Assembly (NCBI RefSeq): GCF_000759535.1
Contig: NZ_CP009455.1
Span: 1,612,001-1,676,000, forward strand
Direction: 5' to 3'
DNA length: 64,000 nt
Origin: Pseudomonas cremoricolorata
Lineage (GTDB): Bacteria > Pseudomonadota > Gammaproteobacteria > Pseudomonadales > Pseudomonadaceae
Shown piece after piece: positions 19,601 to 26,486 of this stretch (the stretch's first letter is position 1; every line of letters starts with the position of its first letter). Under the pieces are notes generated by a model. It searched no databases. It had not been told where the DNA came from and was given only the letters and a program-made list of their open reading frames with translations. Both the position numbers and the translations under genes were made by a program.

Positions 19601-19666
19601 CTGACGCTGTTGTTCCTGCCGGCGCTGTATGTGGCCTGGTACAAGATTCGTGAGCCGGATGTGTAG
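16619..19666 (+). CDS. triC: RND efflux inner-membrane transporter (TriC-like)
   Basis: The 1015-residue length matches TriC. Twelve membrane segments in two halves flank two large periplasmic domains. The proton-relay Asp pair is in GLLVDDAMITVEVMV (membrane segment 4). Porter-domain repeats are visible (TRWPGATQDETLYQVTDRIE, LNLPQNASIEETRRTVDRLE). The protein starts MKGGFNLSEWALRHQ at ATG 16619, overlapping the triB stop. The stop codon TAG (19664-19666) lies inside a REP sequence, so the repeat defines the C-terminus. Broad drug and biocide export is the family role; actual substrates are unknown. Confidence 0.9.
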   Translation: MKGGFNLSEWALRHQSFVWYLMFVGLLMGVFSYFNLGREEDPSFTIKTMVIQTRWPGATQDETLYQVTDRIEKKLEELDSLDYVKSYTRPGESTIMVFLRDTTKAGDIPQIWYQVRKKIQDIRGQFPQGIQGPAFNDEFGDVYGSIYAFTADGLNMRQLRDYVEQVRAEIREVENIGKVEVVGTQNEVLYLNFSVRKLAALGIDQRQVMQALQAQNTVTPAGVIEAGPERISVRTTGQFASEKDLESVNLRINDRFFRLADIATIERGYADPPAPMFRYNGQPAIGLAIGMQKGGNIQVFGEQLKEKMTQITGELPVGVGVHSVSEQAEVVKEAVGGFTSALFEAVIIVLVVSFISLGVRAGLVVACSIPLVLAMVFVFMEYSGITMQRISLGALIIALGLLVDDAMITVEVMVTRLEMGESKEDAATFAYKSTAFPMLTGTLVTVAGFVPIGLNASSAGEYTFTLFAVIAVALLVSWVVAVFFSPVLGVHILSNRKLKAHDEKPGRVARGFEHGLLWCMRHRWLTVIGTVVLFVLAVFCMRFVQNQFFPSSDRPEILVDLNLPQNASIEETRRTVDRLEATLKDDKDIDHWSTYIGQGAIRFYLPLDQQLQNPYYAQLVIVSKGLEERGELIARLQKRLREDFVGIGSNVQSLEMGPPVGRPIQYRVSGKDIDQVRHHAIELATVLDANPNIGEMIYDWNEPGKVLRIDIAQDKARQLGLSSEDVANVMNSIVSGAPVTQVNDEIYLIDVIARAEDSERGSPDTLQNLQIVTPNGTSIPLLAFATVRYELEQPLVWRRDRKPTITLKASVNGDMQPTDLVAQLKPKIDEFASKLPSGYEVAVGGTVEESGKAQGPIAKVIPLMLFLMATFLMIQLHSVQKLLLVVSVAPLGLIGVVLALVPTGTPMGFVAILGVLALIGIIIRNSVILVTQIDAFEAEGYAPWDAVVEATNHRRRPILLTAAAASLGMIPIAREVFWGPMAYAMIGGIISATLLTLLFLPALYVAWYKIREPDV

Positions 19667-19775
19667 GAGGGGCGCAAGCTGCGATGGGCCACCATACAAT
19701 CTGACTGATACCTGGGTTGGACCGGCTTTGCCGGCCATCGCGACTGGCCCGGAGCGCCGGCCGGTCGCTCCTACA
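19662..19775. repeat. Inverted pair of REP sequences (BIME-like) after triC
   Basis: TGTAGGAG begins at 19662, and a REP-like arm facing the other way ends in CGCTCCTACA (19766-19775). Between them lie GC-rich self-complementary stretches (CCGGCTTTGCCGG). These are the ends of the REP element typical of P. putida-group genomes. The left arm contains the triC stop codon. It may also act in transcription termination of the pump operon. Confidence 0.7.
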
Positions 19776-19808
19776 GTCGGTCATTACCATGAAAATGGTT
19801 ATATAAAA

Positions 19809-19833
19809 ATTCTTAAACAGTATTTTTAAGAAT
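19809..19833. promoter_or_regulatory. Perfect AT-rich inverted repeat upstream of oscA-sbp (candidate operator)
   Basis: ATTCTTAAA (19809-19817) and TTTAAGAAT (19825-19833) form a perfect 9-bp inverted repeat around a 7-nt AT-rich centre, inside an otherwise GC-rich genome and about 85 nt before oscA. The position suits binding of a sulfur-starvation activator such as CysB. This is inferred from context, not from a matched consensus. It could also form a weak hairpin. Confidence 0.5.
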
Positions 19834-19916
19834 ATCTGCGCCTCACTATGATTGCCCTCACGCCAGGCGCAATCCTTTCTCACTCTGCCCGGCACTTCAC
19901 TCACAGGAGAACGAGC

Positions 19917-20099
19917 ATGAGTGCATCCCTGCGTAGCATCGACGGTCAGGACGAAGCCACCATCCTGCGGGAAATCCAGAGTGCCCTGCGCGACCTGCGC
20001 TTCGGCGCGGTGGAGATCACCGTACACAACGCGCAAGTGGTGCAGATCGAGCGCAAGGAGAAATTCCGCCTGCAACAGCCTTCCAGCAAGTCCAGCTGA
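19917..20099 (+). CDS. oscA: Small DUF2292 (YezD-like) sulfur-starvation protein
   Basis: A 60-residue protein ([20 protein letters not shown]..), with the DUF2292 pattern [22 protein letters not shown] making up most of its length. Homologues called OscA lie upstream of sbp in pseudomonads and are needed for organosulfur use under sulfate limitation. ATG 19917 follows AGGAGAACGAGC. It is the first gene of the sbp-cysTWA unit, only 46 nt from sbp. Biochemical function is not established; the fold is probably a small beta-rich domain. Confidence 0.8.
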   Translation: MSASLRSIDGQDEATILREIQSALRDLRFGAVEITVHNAQVVQIERKEKFRLQQPSSKSS

Positions 20100-20145
20100 T
20101 CAACACCTACTCCTAGTAGAACAACTGCCAAACGGGAGCTTCACC

Positions 20146-21153
20146 ATGTCCATCCGCCGTTACGCGCTGGCTGCGCTCGCCAGCGCCGTGTTTGCCGGTT
20201 CTGCCATCGCCAAGGATTACGAGCTGCTCAACGTTTCCTACGATCCGACCCGCGAGCTGTACCAGCAGTACAACGCCGAATTCATCAAGCATTGGCAGCA
20301 GCAGCACCCCGGCGACAAGGTGAAGATCCAGCAATCCCATGGCGGTTCGGGCAAACAGGGCCGGGCGGTGATCGATGGCCTGCGCGCCGACGTGGTGACC
20401 CTCGCCCTGGCCGGTGACATCGACGAAATCGCCAAGCTCGGCAAGACCCTGCCGGAGAACTGGCAGACCCGCCTGCCCGATGCCAGCACCCCGTACACCT
20501 CGACCATCGTGTTCCTGGTGCGCAAGGGCAACCCGAAGAACATCAAGGACTGGGGCGACTTGGTCAAGAATGATGTCTCGGTGATTACCCCGAACCCGAA
20601 AACCTCCGGCGGTGCGCGCTGGAACTTCCTCGCCGCCTGGGCCTATGGTCTGAAGACCGGCGGCAGCGAAGACAAGGCCAAGGCCTACGTGCAGGAGCTG
20701 TTCAAGCACGTACCGGTGCTCGACACCGGCGCCCGTGGCTCGACCATCACCTTCGTCAACAACGGTCAGGGCGATGTGTTGCTGGCCTGGGAGAACGAAG
20801 CCTTCCTGGCGCTCAAGGAAGACGGTGGCGCCGACAAGTTCGACATCGTCGTGCCGTCGCTGTCGATCCTCGCCGAGCCGCCGGTGGCGGTGGTGGACAA
20901 GAACACCGAGCGCAAGGGCAACACCGAGATCGCCACCGAGTACCTCAAGCACCTGTACAGCCCCGAAGGGCAGAAGATCGCCGCAGAAAACTTCTATCGC
21001 CCACGTGACGAAAAAGTCGCTGCCGAGTATGCCAAGCAGTTCCCCAAACTGGACCTGGTGACCATCGACAAGGACTTCGGCGGCTGGAAGACTGCACAAC
21101 CGAAATTCTTCAACGACGGTGGCGTGTTCGACCAGATCTATCAGGCGCAGTAA
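20146..21153 (+). CDS. sbp: Periplasmic sulfate-binding protein
   Basis: A 335-residue solute-binding protein of the sulfate/thiosulfate family. A Sec signal peptide ([20 protein letters not shown], cleavage near AIA-KDY) is followed by [20 protein letters not shown], the family signature. Also present are [27 protein letters not shown] (sulfate-binding loop) and [16 protein letters not shown]. It delivers sulfate to CysTWA. ATG 20146 follows GGGAGCTTCACC; a longer frame from 19921 overlaps oscA out of frame and is rejected. Expression is expected to rise in sulfur starvation, as the oscA context suggests. Confidence 0.94.
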   Translation: MSIRRYALAALASAVFAGSAIAKDYELLNVSYDPTRELYQQYNAEFIKHWQQQHPGDKVKIQQSHGGSGKQGRAVIDGLRADVVTLALAGDIDEIAKLGKTLPENWQTRLPDASTPYTSTIVFLVRKGNPKNIKDWGDLVKNDVSVITPNPKTSGGARWNFLAAWAYGLKTGGSEDKAKAYVQELFKHVPVLDTGARGSTITFVNNGQGDVLLAWENEAFLALKEDGGADKFDIVVPSLSILAEPPVAVVDKNTERKGNTEIATEYLKHLYSPEGQKIAAENFYRPRDEKVAAEYAKQFPKLDLVTIDKDFGGWKTAQPKFFNDGGVFDQIYQAQ

Positions 21154-21220
21154 TCGAGCTGCCGGTCCGGCGGCCGGCGCGAACAACCTGAAGAGGTCGA
21201 AGGCCAAACCATCAGCACCG

Positions 21221-21240
21221 GCCCGGGATCGCCCCCGGGC
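21221..21240 (+). promoter_or_regulatory. Intercistronic hairpin between sbp and cysT
   Basis: A 7-bp GC stem (GCCCGGG 21221-21227, CCCGGGC 21234-21240) with a 6-nt loop sits in the 111-nt gap between sbp and cysT, followed by TTCG rather than a T run. Such hairpins often allow more binding protein than permease to be made, by protecting the upstream mRNA or by partial termination. That role is inferred. Confidence 0.45.
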
Positions 21241-21264
21241 TTCGTGCATTCAACAGGGACTTTT

Positions 21265-22083
21265 ATGTCACGACGTATCTCCCCCGTCATACCCGGCTTC
21301 GGGCTGACGCTGGGCTACACCCTGGTGTACCTCAGCCTGATCGTGCTGATACCGCTGGCGGCCATGTTCATTCATGCCTCACAGCTTACCTGGGAACAGT
21401 TCTGGACCATCATCAGCGCCCCGCGGGTCATCGCCGCGTTGAAGCTGAGCTTTGGCACCGCGCTGTTCGCCGCCATCATCAACGGCCTGATTGGCACCCT
21501 GCTGGCCTGGGTGCTGGTGCGCTACACCTTCCCCGGGCGCAAAGTCATCGACGCGATGATCGACTTGCCGTTCGCCCTGCCCACGGCCGTCGCCGGTATC
21601 GCCCTGACGGCGCTGTACGCACCGGGAGGCTGGGTGGGACAGTTCGCCACCGACCTGGGCTTCAAGATTGCCTACACCCCGCTTGGCATCACCCTGGCGT
21701 TGACCTTCGTCACCCTGCCGTTCGTGGTGCGCACGGTGCAGCCGGTACTGGCCGACATCCCGCGGGAAGTCGAAGAAGCCGCCGCCTGCCTGGGCGCCAG
21801 GCCCTTGCAGGTGTTCCGCCATGTGCTGGCGCCGGCCTTGCTGCCAGCCTGGCTGACCGGCTTCGCCCTGGCCTTCGCCCGTGGTGTGGGCGAGTACGGC
21901 TCGGTGATCTTCATTGCCGGCAACATGCCGATGAAGACCGAAATCCTGCCGCTGCTGATCATGGTCAAGCTCGACCAGTACGACTACACCGGCGCTACCG
22001 CCATCGGCGTGCTGATGCTGGTGGTTTCCTTCATCCTGCTGCTGCTGATCAACCTGTTGCAGCGGCGTATCGAAACCCCTTGA
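21265..22083 (+). CDS. cysT: Sulfate/thiosulfate ABC transporter permease CysT
   Basis: A 272-residue inner-membrane permease with six predicted segments (first: LTLGYTLVYLSLIVLIPLAAMF). The EAA loop reads EEAAACLGARPLQVFRHVLAP, and the end VMLVVSFILLLLINLLQRR is typical of CysT/CysU. ATG 21265 follows CAGGGAC; an in-frame ATG at 21244 lies ahead of that ribosome site and is not preferred. It forms the channel with CysW. Confidence 0.93.
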   Translation: MSRRISPVIPGFGLTLGYTLVYLSLIVLIPLAAMFIHASQLTWEQFWTIISAPRVIAALKLSFGTALFAAIINGLIGTLLAWVLVRYTFPGRKVIDAMIDLPFALPTAVAGIALTALYAPGGWVGQFATDLGFKIAYTPLGITLALTFVTLPFVVRTVQPVLADIPREVEEAAACLGARPLQVFRHVLAPALLPAWLTGFALAFARGVGEYGSVIFIAGNMPMKTEILPLLIMVKLDQYDYTGATAIGVLMLVVSFILLLLINLLQRRIETP

Positions 22084-22098
22084 AGGAGGCCCAGGCTC

Positions 22099-22971
22099 AT
22101 GTCTAGTTCAACCCTTGGCGCCACCGCCACTGCCAACGCCGCACGCCGTGGCAGTGCTACCGCGCGACGAGTGCTGATCGTCTCGGCGTGGCTGGTGTTC
22201 GCGCTGTTTCTGCTGCTGCCGCTGTTCATCGTCGTGTCCCAGGCATTGAAGAACGGCTTCGGCACCTTCTTCGAAGCGATCTTCGAACCTGACGCACTGG
22301 CTGCGCTGCAACTGACTTTGCTCGCCGTGGCCATCTCGGTGCCGCTGAACCTGGTGTTTGGCGTCAGCGCGGCGTGGTGCGTGAGCAAATACGACTTTCC
22401 CGGCAAGAGCATTCTGGTAACGCTGATCGACCTGCCGTTTTCGGTCTCGCCGGTGATCGCCGGTCTGGTCTATGTGCTGATGTTCGGCGCCCAGGGCCTG
22501 TTCGGCCCCTGGTTGCAGGACCACGACATCCAGATCGTCTTCGCCCTGCCCGGCATCGTGCTGGCGACCATCTTCGTCACCGTACCGTTCGTTGCCCGTG
22601 AGCTGATCCCGCTGATGCAGGAGCAGGGCACCCAGGAAGAGGAGGCCGCGCGCCTGCTCGGCGCCAACGGTTGGCAGATGTTCTGGCACGTGACCCTGCC
22701 GAACATCAAGTGGGGCCTGATCTACGGCGTGGTGCTGTGTACCGCGCGGGCGATGGGCGAGTTCGGTGCAGTGTCGGTGGTGTCCGGGCACATCCGTGGC
22801 GTGACCAACACCTTGCCGCTGCACGTCGAGATTCTCTACAACGAGTACAACCATGTCGCGGCCTTCAGCGTGGCCAGCTTGCTGCTGATCCTGGCGCTGT
22901 TCATCCTGCTGCTCAAGCAGTGGAGCGAATCCCGCATTAACCGCCTGCGCCACAACGCAGCGGAGGACTAA
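22099..22971 (+). CDS. cysW: Sulfate ABC transporter permease CysW
   Basis: The partner permease, 290 residues, with six predicted membrane segments starting [20 protein letters not shown]. The EAA loop is [22 protein letters not shown], and [15 protein letters not shown] is characteristic of CysW. It begins 15 nt after cysT behind AAGGAGG and ends 3 nt before cysA, so the three transporter genes form one tight unit. Confidence 0.94.
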   Translation: MSSSTLGATATANAARRGSATARRVLIVSAWLVFALFLLLPLFIVVSQALKNGFGTFFEAIFEPDALAALQLTLLAVAISVPLNLVFGVSAAWCVSKYDFPGKSILVTLIDLPFSVSPVIAGLVYVLMFGAQGLFGPWLQDHDIQIVFALPGIVLATIFVTVPFVARELIPLMQEQGTQEEEAARLLGANGWQMFWHVTLPNIKWGLIYGVVLCTARAMGEFGAVSVVSGHIRGVTNTLPLHVEILYNEYNHVAAFSVASLLLILALFILLLKQWSESRINRLRHNAAED

Positions 22972-22974
22972 TTC

Positions 22975-23964
22975 ATGTCGATCGAAGTTCGTAACGTCAG
23001 CAAGCGCTTCAATACCTTCCAGGCCCTCGACGCCATCAACCTGGATATCCATAGCGGCGAGCTGGTGGCGCTGCTCGGTCCGTCTGGCTGCGGCAAGACC
23101 ACCCTGCTACGTATCATCGCCGGCCTGGAAACCCCGGATCAGGGCAGCATCGTCTTCCATGGCGAAGATGTCTCCGGCCACGACGTGCGTGATCGCAACG
23201 TCGGCTTCGTGTTCCAGCACTACGCGCTGTTCCGCCACATGAGCGTGTTCGACAACGTCGCCTTCGGCCTGCGCATGAAGCCCAAGGGCGAGCGCCCGAG
23301 CGAGAGCAAGATCGCCGAAAAAGTCCATGAGCTGCTCAACATGGTCCAGCTCGACTGGCTCGCCGACCGCTACCCCGAGCAGTTGTCCGGCGGCCAGCGC
23401 CAGCGTATCGCCCTGGCCCGTGCCCTGGCGGTGGAGCCCAAGGTGCTGCTGCTCGATGAACCGTTCGGGGCGCTGGATGCCAAGGTGCGCAAGGAGCTGC
23501 GCCGCTGGCTGGCGCGCCTGCACGAAGACATCAACCTGACTTCGGTATTCGTCACCCACGACCAGGAAGAAGCGATGGAAGTGGCTGATCGCATCGTGGT
23601 GATGAACAAGGGCGTGATCGAGCAGATCGGCTCGCCGGGCGAGGTGTACGAAAAACCGGCCAACGATTTCGTCTACCACTTCCTCGGCGACTCCAACCGC
23701 TTCGCCATCAGCGAAGGCCAGCATGTGCTGTTCCGTCCCCATGAAGTGTCGCTGTCGCGCCATGAAACCGAGGGGCATCATGCCGCTGAGGTTCGTGACA
23801 TCCGGCCACTGGGCGCAACCACCCGGGTCACTCTCAAGGTGGAAGGGCAGAGCGATCTGATCGAAGTCGAAGTGGTCAAGGACCACGACAGCCTGACCGG
23901 CCTGACTCGCGGCGAGACGCTGTTCTTCCGCCCCAAGGTCTGGCAGAACGCCGGCGACGCCTGA
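22975..23964 (+). CDS. cysA: Sulfate/thiosulfate import ATP-binding protein CysA
   Basis: The ATPase of the sulfate importer, 329 residues. Walker [29 protein letters not shown], Walker [17 protein letters not shown] and [13 protein letters not shown] are intact. The C-terminal TOBE-like domain has [12 protein letters not shown]. It is the last gene of the sulfur unit; a GC-rich hairpin (GGGGCCG 23981-23987 with CGGCCCC 23993-23999) lies about 17 nt downstream and may mark the transcript end. Confidence 0.95.
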   Translation: MSIEVRNVSKRFNTFQALDAINLDIHSGELVALLGPSGCGKTTLLRIIAGLETPDQGSIVFHGEDVSGHDVRDRNVGFVFQHYALFRHMSVFDNVAFGLRMKPKGERPSESKIAEKVHELLNMVQLDWLADRYPEQLSGGQRQRIALARALAVEPKVLLLDEPFGALDAKVRKELRRWLARLHEDINLTSVFVTHDQEEAMEVADRIVVMNKGVIEQIGSPGEVYEKPANDFVYHFLGDSNRFAISEGQHVLFRPHEVSLSRHETEGHHAAEVRDIRPLGATTRVTLKVEGQSDLIEVEVVKDHDSLTGLTRGETLFFRPKVWQNAGDA

Positions 23965-24090
23965 GCTACGCTAGCGCCCCGGGGCCGCGTGCCGGCCCCG
24001 GCGGCACGTGTTCATTGCCGAACAAGGATTTCCCGCCGCCGCTGCAATCTGCTTCACTGGCAGGCAACCTCGGCAAGGACGACCGCCTCG

Positions 24091-24540
24091 ATGAGCATCT
24101 CTGTGCAACGCAGCCAGTTCAACCATTCCTACCCGATCCTCACCCGCCCCCACGACAACGACCTGCACGGGCATGTCTCGGGCGCGACCGTGCACGGCTA
24201 TTTCGAAGCGGCGCTGCAGGCGTTGCTGCTGCAGGAAGCCGGGCTCGACCTGCGCGACGGCGAGGTCACCGGGTTCGTGGTCAGTTCCGCGGCGGACTTC
24301 TTCGCCTTGCCCAGTTTCCCCGATGCCTTGGAAGTGACGGTGGCCGTTACCCGCCTTGCCGGTAGCACGGTGGAATACCGGTTGGGGCTGTTCCGTCCAG
24401 GCGAGGCCGAGGCGTGTGCCTTGGGGCGGGTGGTGCAGGTGTTCGTCGAACGCGCCAGCGGCCGCCCAGTGGCGGTGCCCGACGCGTTGCAGAAGGTGTT
24501 GGCAGGGTTGCAGCTGGGTGAGGCGGTTGGGGAGGGGTAG
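24091..24540 (+). CDS. Hotdog-fold acyl-CoA thioesterase
   Basis: A 149-residue 4HBT-type thioesterase. The first helix region carries NDLHGHVSGATVHGYFEAAL, corresponding to the catalytic D-x-x-GHV-N-x-x-Y-x-x-YxE segment, although the usual Asn/Tyr positions are changed to Ser/Thr and His. The substrate is unknown. ATG 24091 begins MSISVQRSQFNHSYP; a longer frame from 23989 runs into the cysA hairpin and lacks a ribosome site. Homologues sit directly after cysA in other P. putida-group genomes as I recall them, but the sequence gives no link to sulfur metabolism. Confidence 0.75.
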   Translation: MSISVQRSQFNHSYPILTRPHDNDLHGHVSGATVHGYFEAALQALLLQEAGLDLRDGEVTGFVVSSAADFFALPSFPDALEVTVAVTRLAGSTVEYRLGLFRPGEAEACALGRVVQVFVERASGRPVAVPDALQKVLAGLQLGEAVGEG

Positions 24541-24587
24541 CAAGGCCGGTGGCACTGTGCCGCTCCTTCCAGGTCGTGGATTTCCCC

Positions 24588-24615
24588 TGTAGGAGCGGCT
24601 TGAGCCGCGAAAAAC
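24588..24615. repeat. REP sequence
   Basis: CTGTAGGAGCGGCTTGAGCC followed by GCGAAAAA is a single P. putida-type REP unit with a self-complementary centre (GCGGCTTGAGCCGC). It lies between the thioesterase and the convergent glycine-zipper gene, and the hairpin may end transcripts from both sides. Confidence 0.7.
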
Positions 24616-24660
24616 GTTCAGGCAACAGAGACTCAGGCTAGCGAAGGCCGGCCAACCGCC

Positions 24661-25140
24661 TCAACGGTGGTGACGATGATGACGCGGGCCGGGGTGCTTG
24701 CGGTGGCCGTAGTGACGGCCACGGTCGTAATGCCGGCGATCATCGTAGCCGCGGCGGGCGCGATGGTCGTCGCGGTCGGCTTCGTTGCCCATGTAGTTGC
24801 CCAGCGCACCACCTGCACCACCACCTGCGGCTGCGCCGATCAGGCTGCCGGTGTTGCCGCCGACCTGGCGACCGATGACGTTACCGCCGGCAGCACCCAA
24901 GCCGCCACCAATGGCCGCTTCGCCGCGCTGGCGCTTGTCGGCGCCGACTGCGCTACCGGCTGCGCCGCCCAGGCCTGCGCCGATGGCCGAGCCGGTGCTG
25001 CCGCCCATGGACTGACCGACCACGGAGCCGAGTACCCCACCGAGCGCGCCGCCAATGCCGGCTTCGGTGTTGCCACCTGCCATTGCAGCGCCGCTGAGCA
25101 GACCCAGGGACAACAACAGAATGGAGGAATACTTCTTCAT
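24661..25140 (-). CDS. Glycine-zipper outer-membrane-type protein with His-rich tail
   Basis: A 159-residue exported protein. The Sec signal (MKKYSSILLLSLGLLSGAA) is followed by about 95 residues of glycine zippers (GIGGALGGVLGSVVGQSMGG, GSAIGAGLGGAAGSAVG, GGGLGAAGGNVIGRQVGG) and a strongly basic His/Arg-rich end (HYDRGRHYGHRKHPGPRHH). ATG 25140 follows GAGGCGTTATCG; a frame open upstream to 25224 would hide the signal peptide. Glycine-zipper proteins of this sort associate with the outer membrane or form ring assemblies; the exact role is unknown. The His tail could bind metal ions or RNA, which is inference. Confidence 0.75.
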   Translation of the reverse strand: MKKYSSILLLSLGLLSGAAMAGGNTEAGIGGALGGVLGSVVGQSMGGSTGSAIGAGLGGAAGSAVGADKRQRGEAAIGGGLGAAGGNVIGRQVGGNTGSLIGAAAGGGAGGALGNYMGNEADRDDHRARRGYDDRRHYDRGRHYGHRKHPGPRHHRHHR

Positions 25141-25296
25141 CGATAACGCCTCATAGGGATGACGAGGGCGAATGTGCCGCCCGCAGGCCGGGCTGGCAAC
25201 GCAAATCCGACGAATAGCACGCAAGCTAACGATTTATCTAAGCTGTTGTTTTAGCTATGAAACTTTGTTCGAAAAGTGAGGTCATAGGTTACTTGA

Positions 25297-25335
25297 GAAA
25301 AAGCCCCGGCCATTGCGGTCGGGGCTTTTTCGTTG
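25297..25335. terminator. Bidirectional Rho-independent terminator
   Basis: A 10-bp stem (AGCCCCGGCC 25302-25311 with GGTCGGGGCT 25317-25326, one G-U pair) with a 5-nt loop is flanked by AAAAA on the left and TTTTTCGTT on the right. It therefore works in both directions. It marks the downstream edge of the DUF3800 segment, whose pseudogene runs toward it on the - strand. Confidence 0.88.
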
Positions 25336-25357
25336 TTGCGGGGTGCAAGGTGTGCGC

Positions 25358-26218
25358 TCACTTTGATGACTCGACTTGTATCTCTCCAGCTAGCGTCCCG
25401 GCGACATCAAGCAGCGTCTCCTCGAGCCGTTTGGCGGGGATCTGCGCAGACTTCTGATGGTCCATCCCACTGCCTGGCAGGGTGACCTTGATGATGCGGG
25501 CCGAGAAGTATTTGTCGAACGGCTCCAACTCCGAATATTCATCGGGTGCAAGCGACAGGGCCGTGAGTCGCCCGATCAGGCCGCAAATCCAGTCAGCGCA
25601 TTGAATGGTTTGGAACAAGTGGCTCTCGGCCTGAATGGGCGGTTCAATGAGAGTTCTGCACTTCTCCGACGCGTCCTCGAACATGGCCAGGGTGCAAACT
25701 TCGACATCGGTCTCCCGCCACTGATTACCGGCGCGTTGCTCATCGAGCATCAGCATGAACGTTGATTCGTTCTGCGCGCAGAACCTATCTATCTTGCGCA
25801 CAGATTGCAAAAGCTGTCGCTTGAATGTCTCGGTTGAGTTGTGCGCCTTCGGATCGGTCGTCTTGTGCTCACCGGTGTAAAACACGTATCCGCCGATTTT
25901 TTCGATGTGGTTGAGAAGTCGAAAGGTGGTGCGACGCAGCTGCTCGTACTTGGTGACGTTTCGCAGTGCGTACAACTGAGAGCCTTTCTTCTCCCGCTGT
26001 TAAGCCGGAAGGTTTTTTGGATTGTCGTTGGCCAGGTCATGCGCCAACAGCTGACACTTGGCCTTGTAAAAATAGATCGCAAACTCTCGGATTTCAGATG
26101 CGGGCAAAACCAGGCCTGCAAATCCGAACGCCGGATGCGTTTTGTAGTTTGGATGGTTGCGAGAGACGTACTGGCCGACATGCCCGAATTCGTCCAGGTA
26201 TGCGACGTAGTGTGTCAT
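25358..26218 (-). pseudogene. DUF3800 domain protein, interrupted by an in-frame stop
   Basis: From ATG 26218 the frame gives the DUF3800 N-terminus (YLDEFGHVG, the acidic D-E motif, then FGFAGLVLPASEIREF). A TAA at 26000-26002 follows NPKNLPA. The same frame then continues QREKKGSQLYALRNVTKYEQ down to 25358, including IDRFCAQNESTFMLMLDEQR and the C-terminal QTIQCADWICGLIGRLT block expected for the family. No frameshift is needed: one nonsense codon splits a 286-codon gene. In relatives this spot reads roughly W-EKKGS, so a Trp-to-Arg change may accompany the stop. DUF3800 function is unknown; such genes often ride on phages and islands. Base composition is AT-richer than around it. A sequencing error is possible. 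Confidence 0.8.
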
Positions 26219-26239
26219 TGCTACCGGATTCCTTGCCCC

Positions 26240-26274
26240 AGAAACACGAAAACCCGCTGCTTTCGCAGGCGGGT
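26240..26274 (-). ncRNA. Structured leader hairpin (terminator-like) upstream of the DUF3800 gene
   Basis: Read on the - strand: ACCCG-C-CTGC, GAAA, GCAG-CGGGT, a 9-bp stem with one bulged C and a GNRA tetraloop, followed by TTTTCGTGTTTC. It sits between the predicted promoter and the DUF3800 ATG, about 25 nt before the start. It could be a terminator/attenuator or a cis-regulatory RNA. Several conserved RNA structures upstream of DUF3800 genes have been described by comparative genomics (DUF3800 motifs); I cannot test membership here. Confidence 0.6.
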
Positions 26275-26318
26275 CTCGGAAGGTAGGCACGAAAGCGAGC
26301 TCTCATGCGTTGAGGTCG

Positions 26319-26346
26319 ATCATACGCCGGCTGACACTTATGTCAA
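26319..26346 (-). promoter_or_regulatory. Sigma-70 promoter with embedded palindromic operator for the DUF3800 gene
   Basis: On the - strand TTGACA (26341-26346), a 16-bp spacer and TATGAT (26319-26324) make a near-consensus promoter, unusually strong for this GC-rich genome. The perfect palindrome TGACATAAGTGTCA (26332-26345) overlaps the -35 box, as expected for a repressor site. Expected transcription start is near 26312, giving a leader of about 95 nt. The regulator is not encoded next to it. Confidence 0.65.
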
Positions 26347-26486
26347 CGTGCCCCCACGGCTCAACCGAAGTCTTAACGATTCAGCATGTAACTGGATAAC
26401 ACGCGGCGCTTTCCTGAGTAGAAGTATCCGCAGGCCACTCTGAATGCCCAGAGGGGGGTGTGATATAGGTCTGTCATATGGCTGGA

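Noticed and set aside
25789..26181. Alternative frame across the DUF3800 break suggesting a frameshift
   Set aside because: The two halves of DUF3800 are in the same frame and separated by exactly one stop codon, so a frameshift is not required.
26252..26274. tRNA or tRNA-like element
   Set aside because: The sequence forms a single hairpin only; no acceptor, anticodon or T-arm pattern. No other tRNA or rRNA-like sequence was seen in the window.
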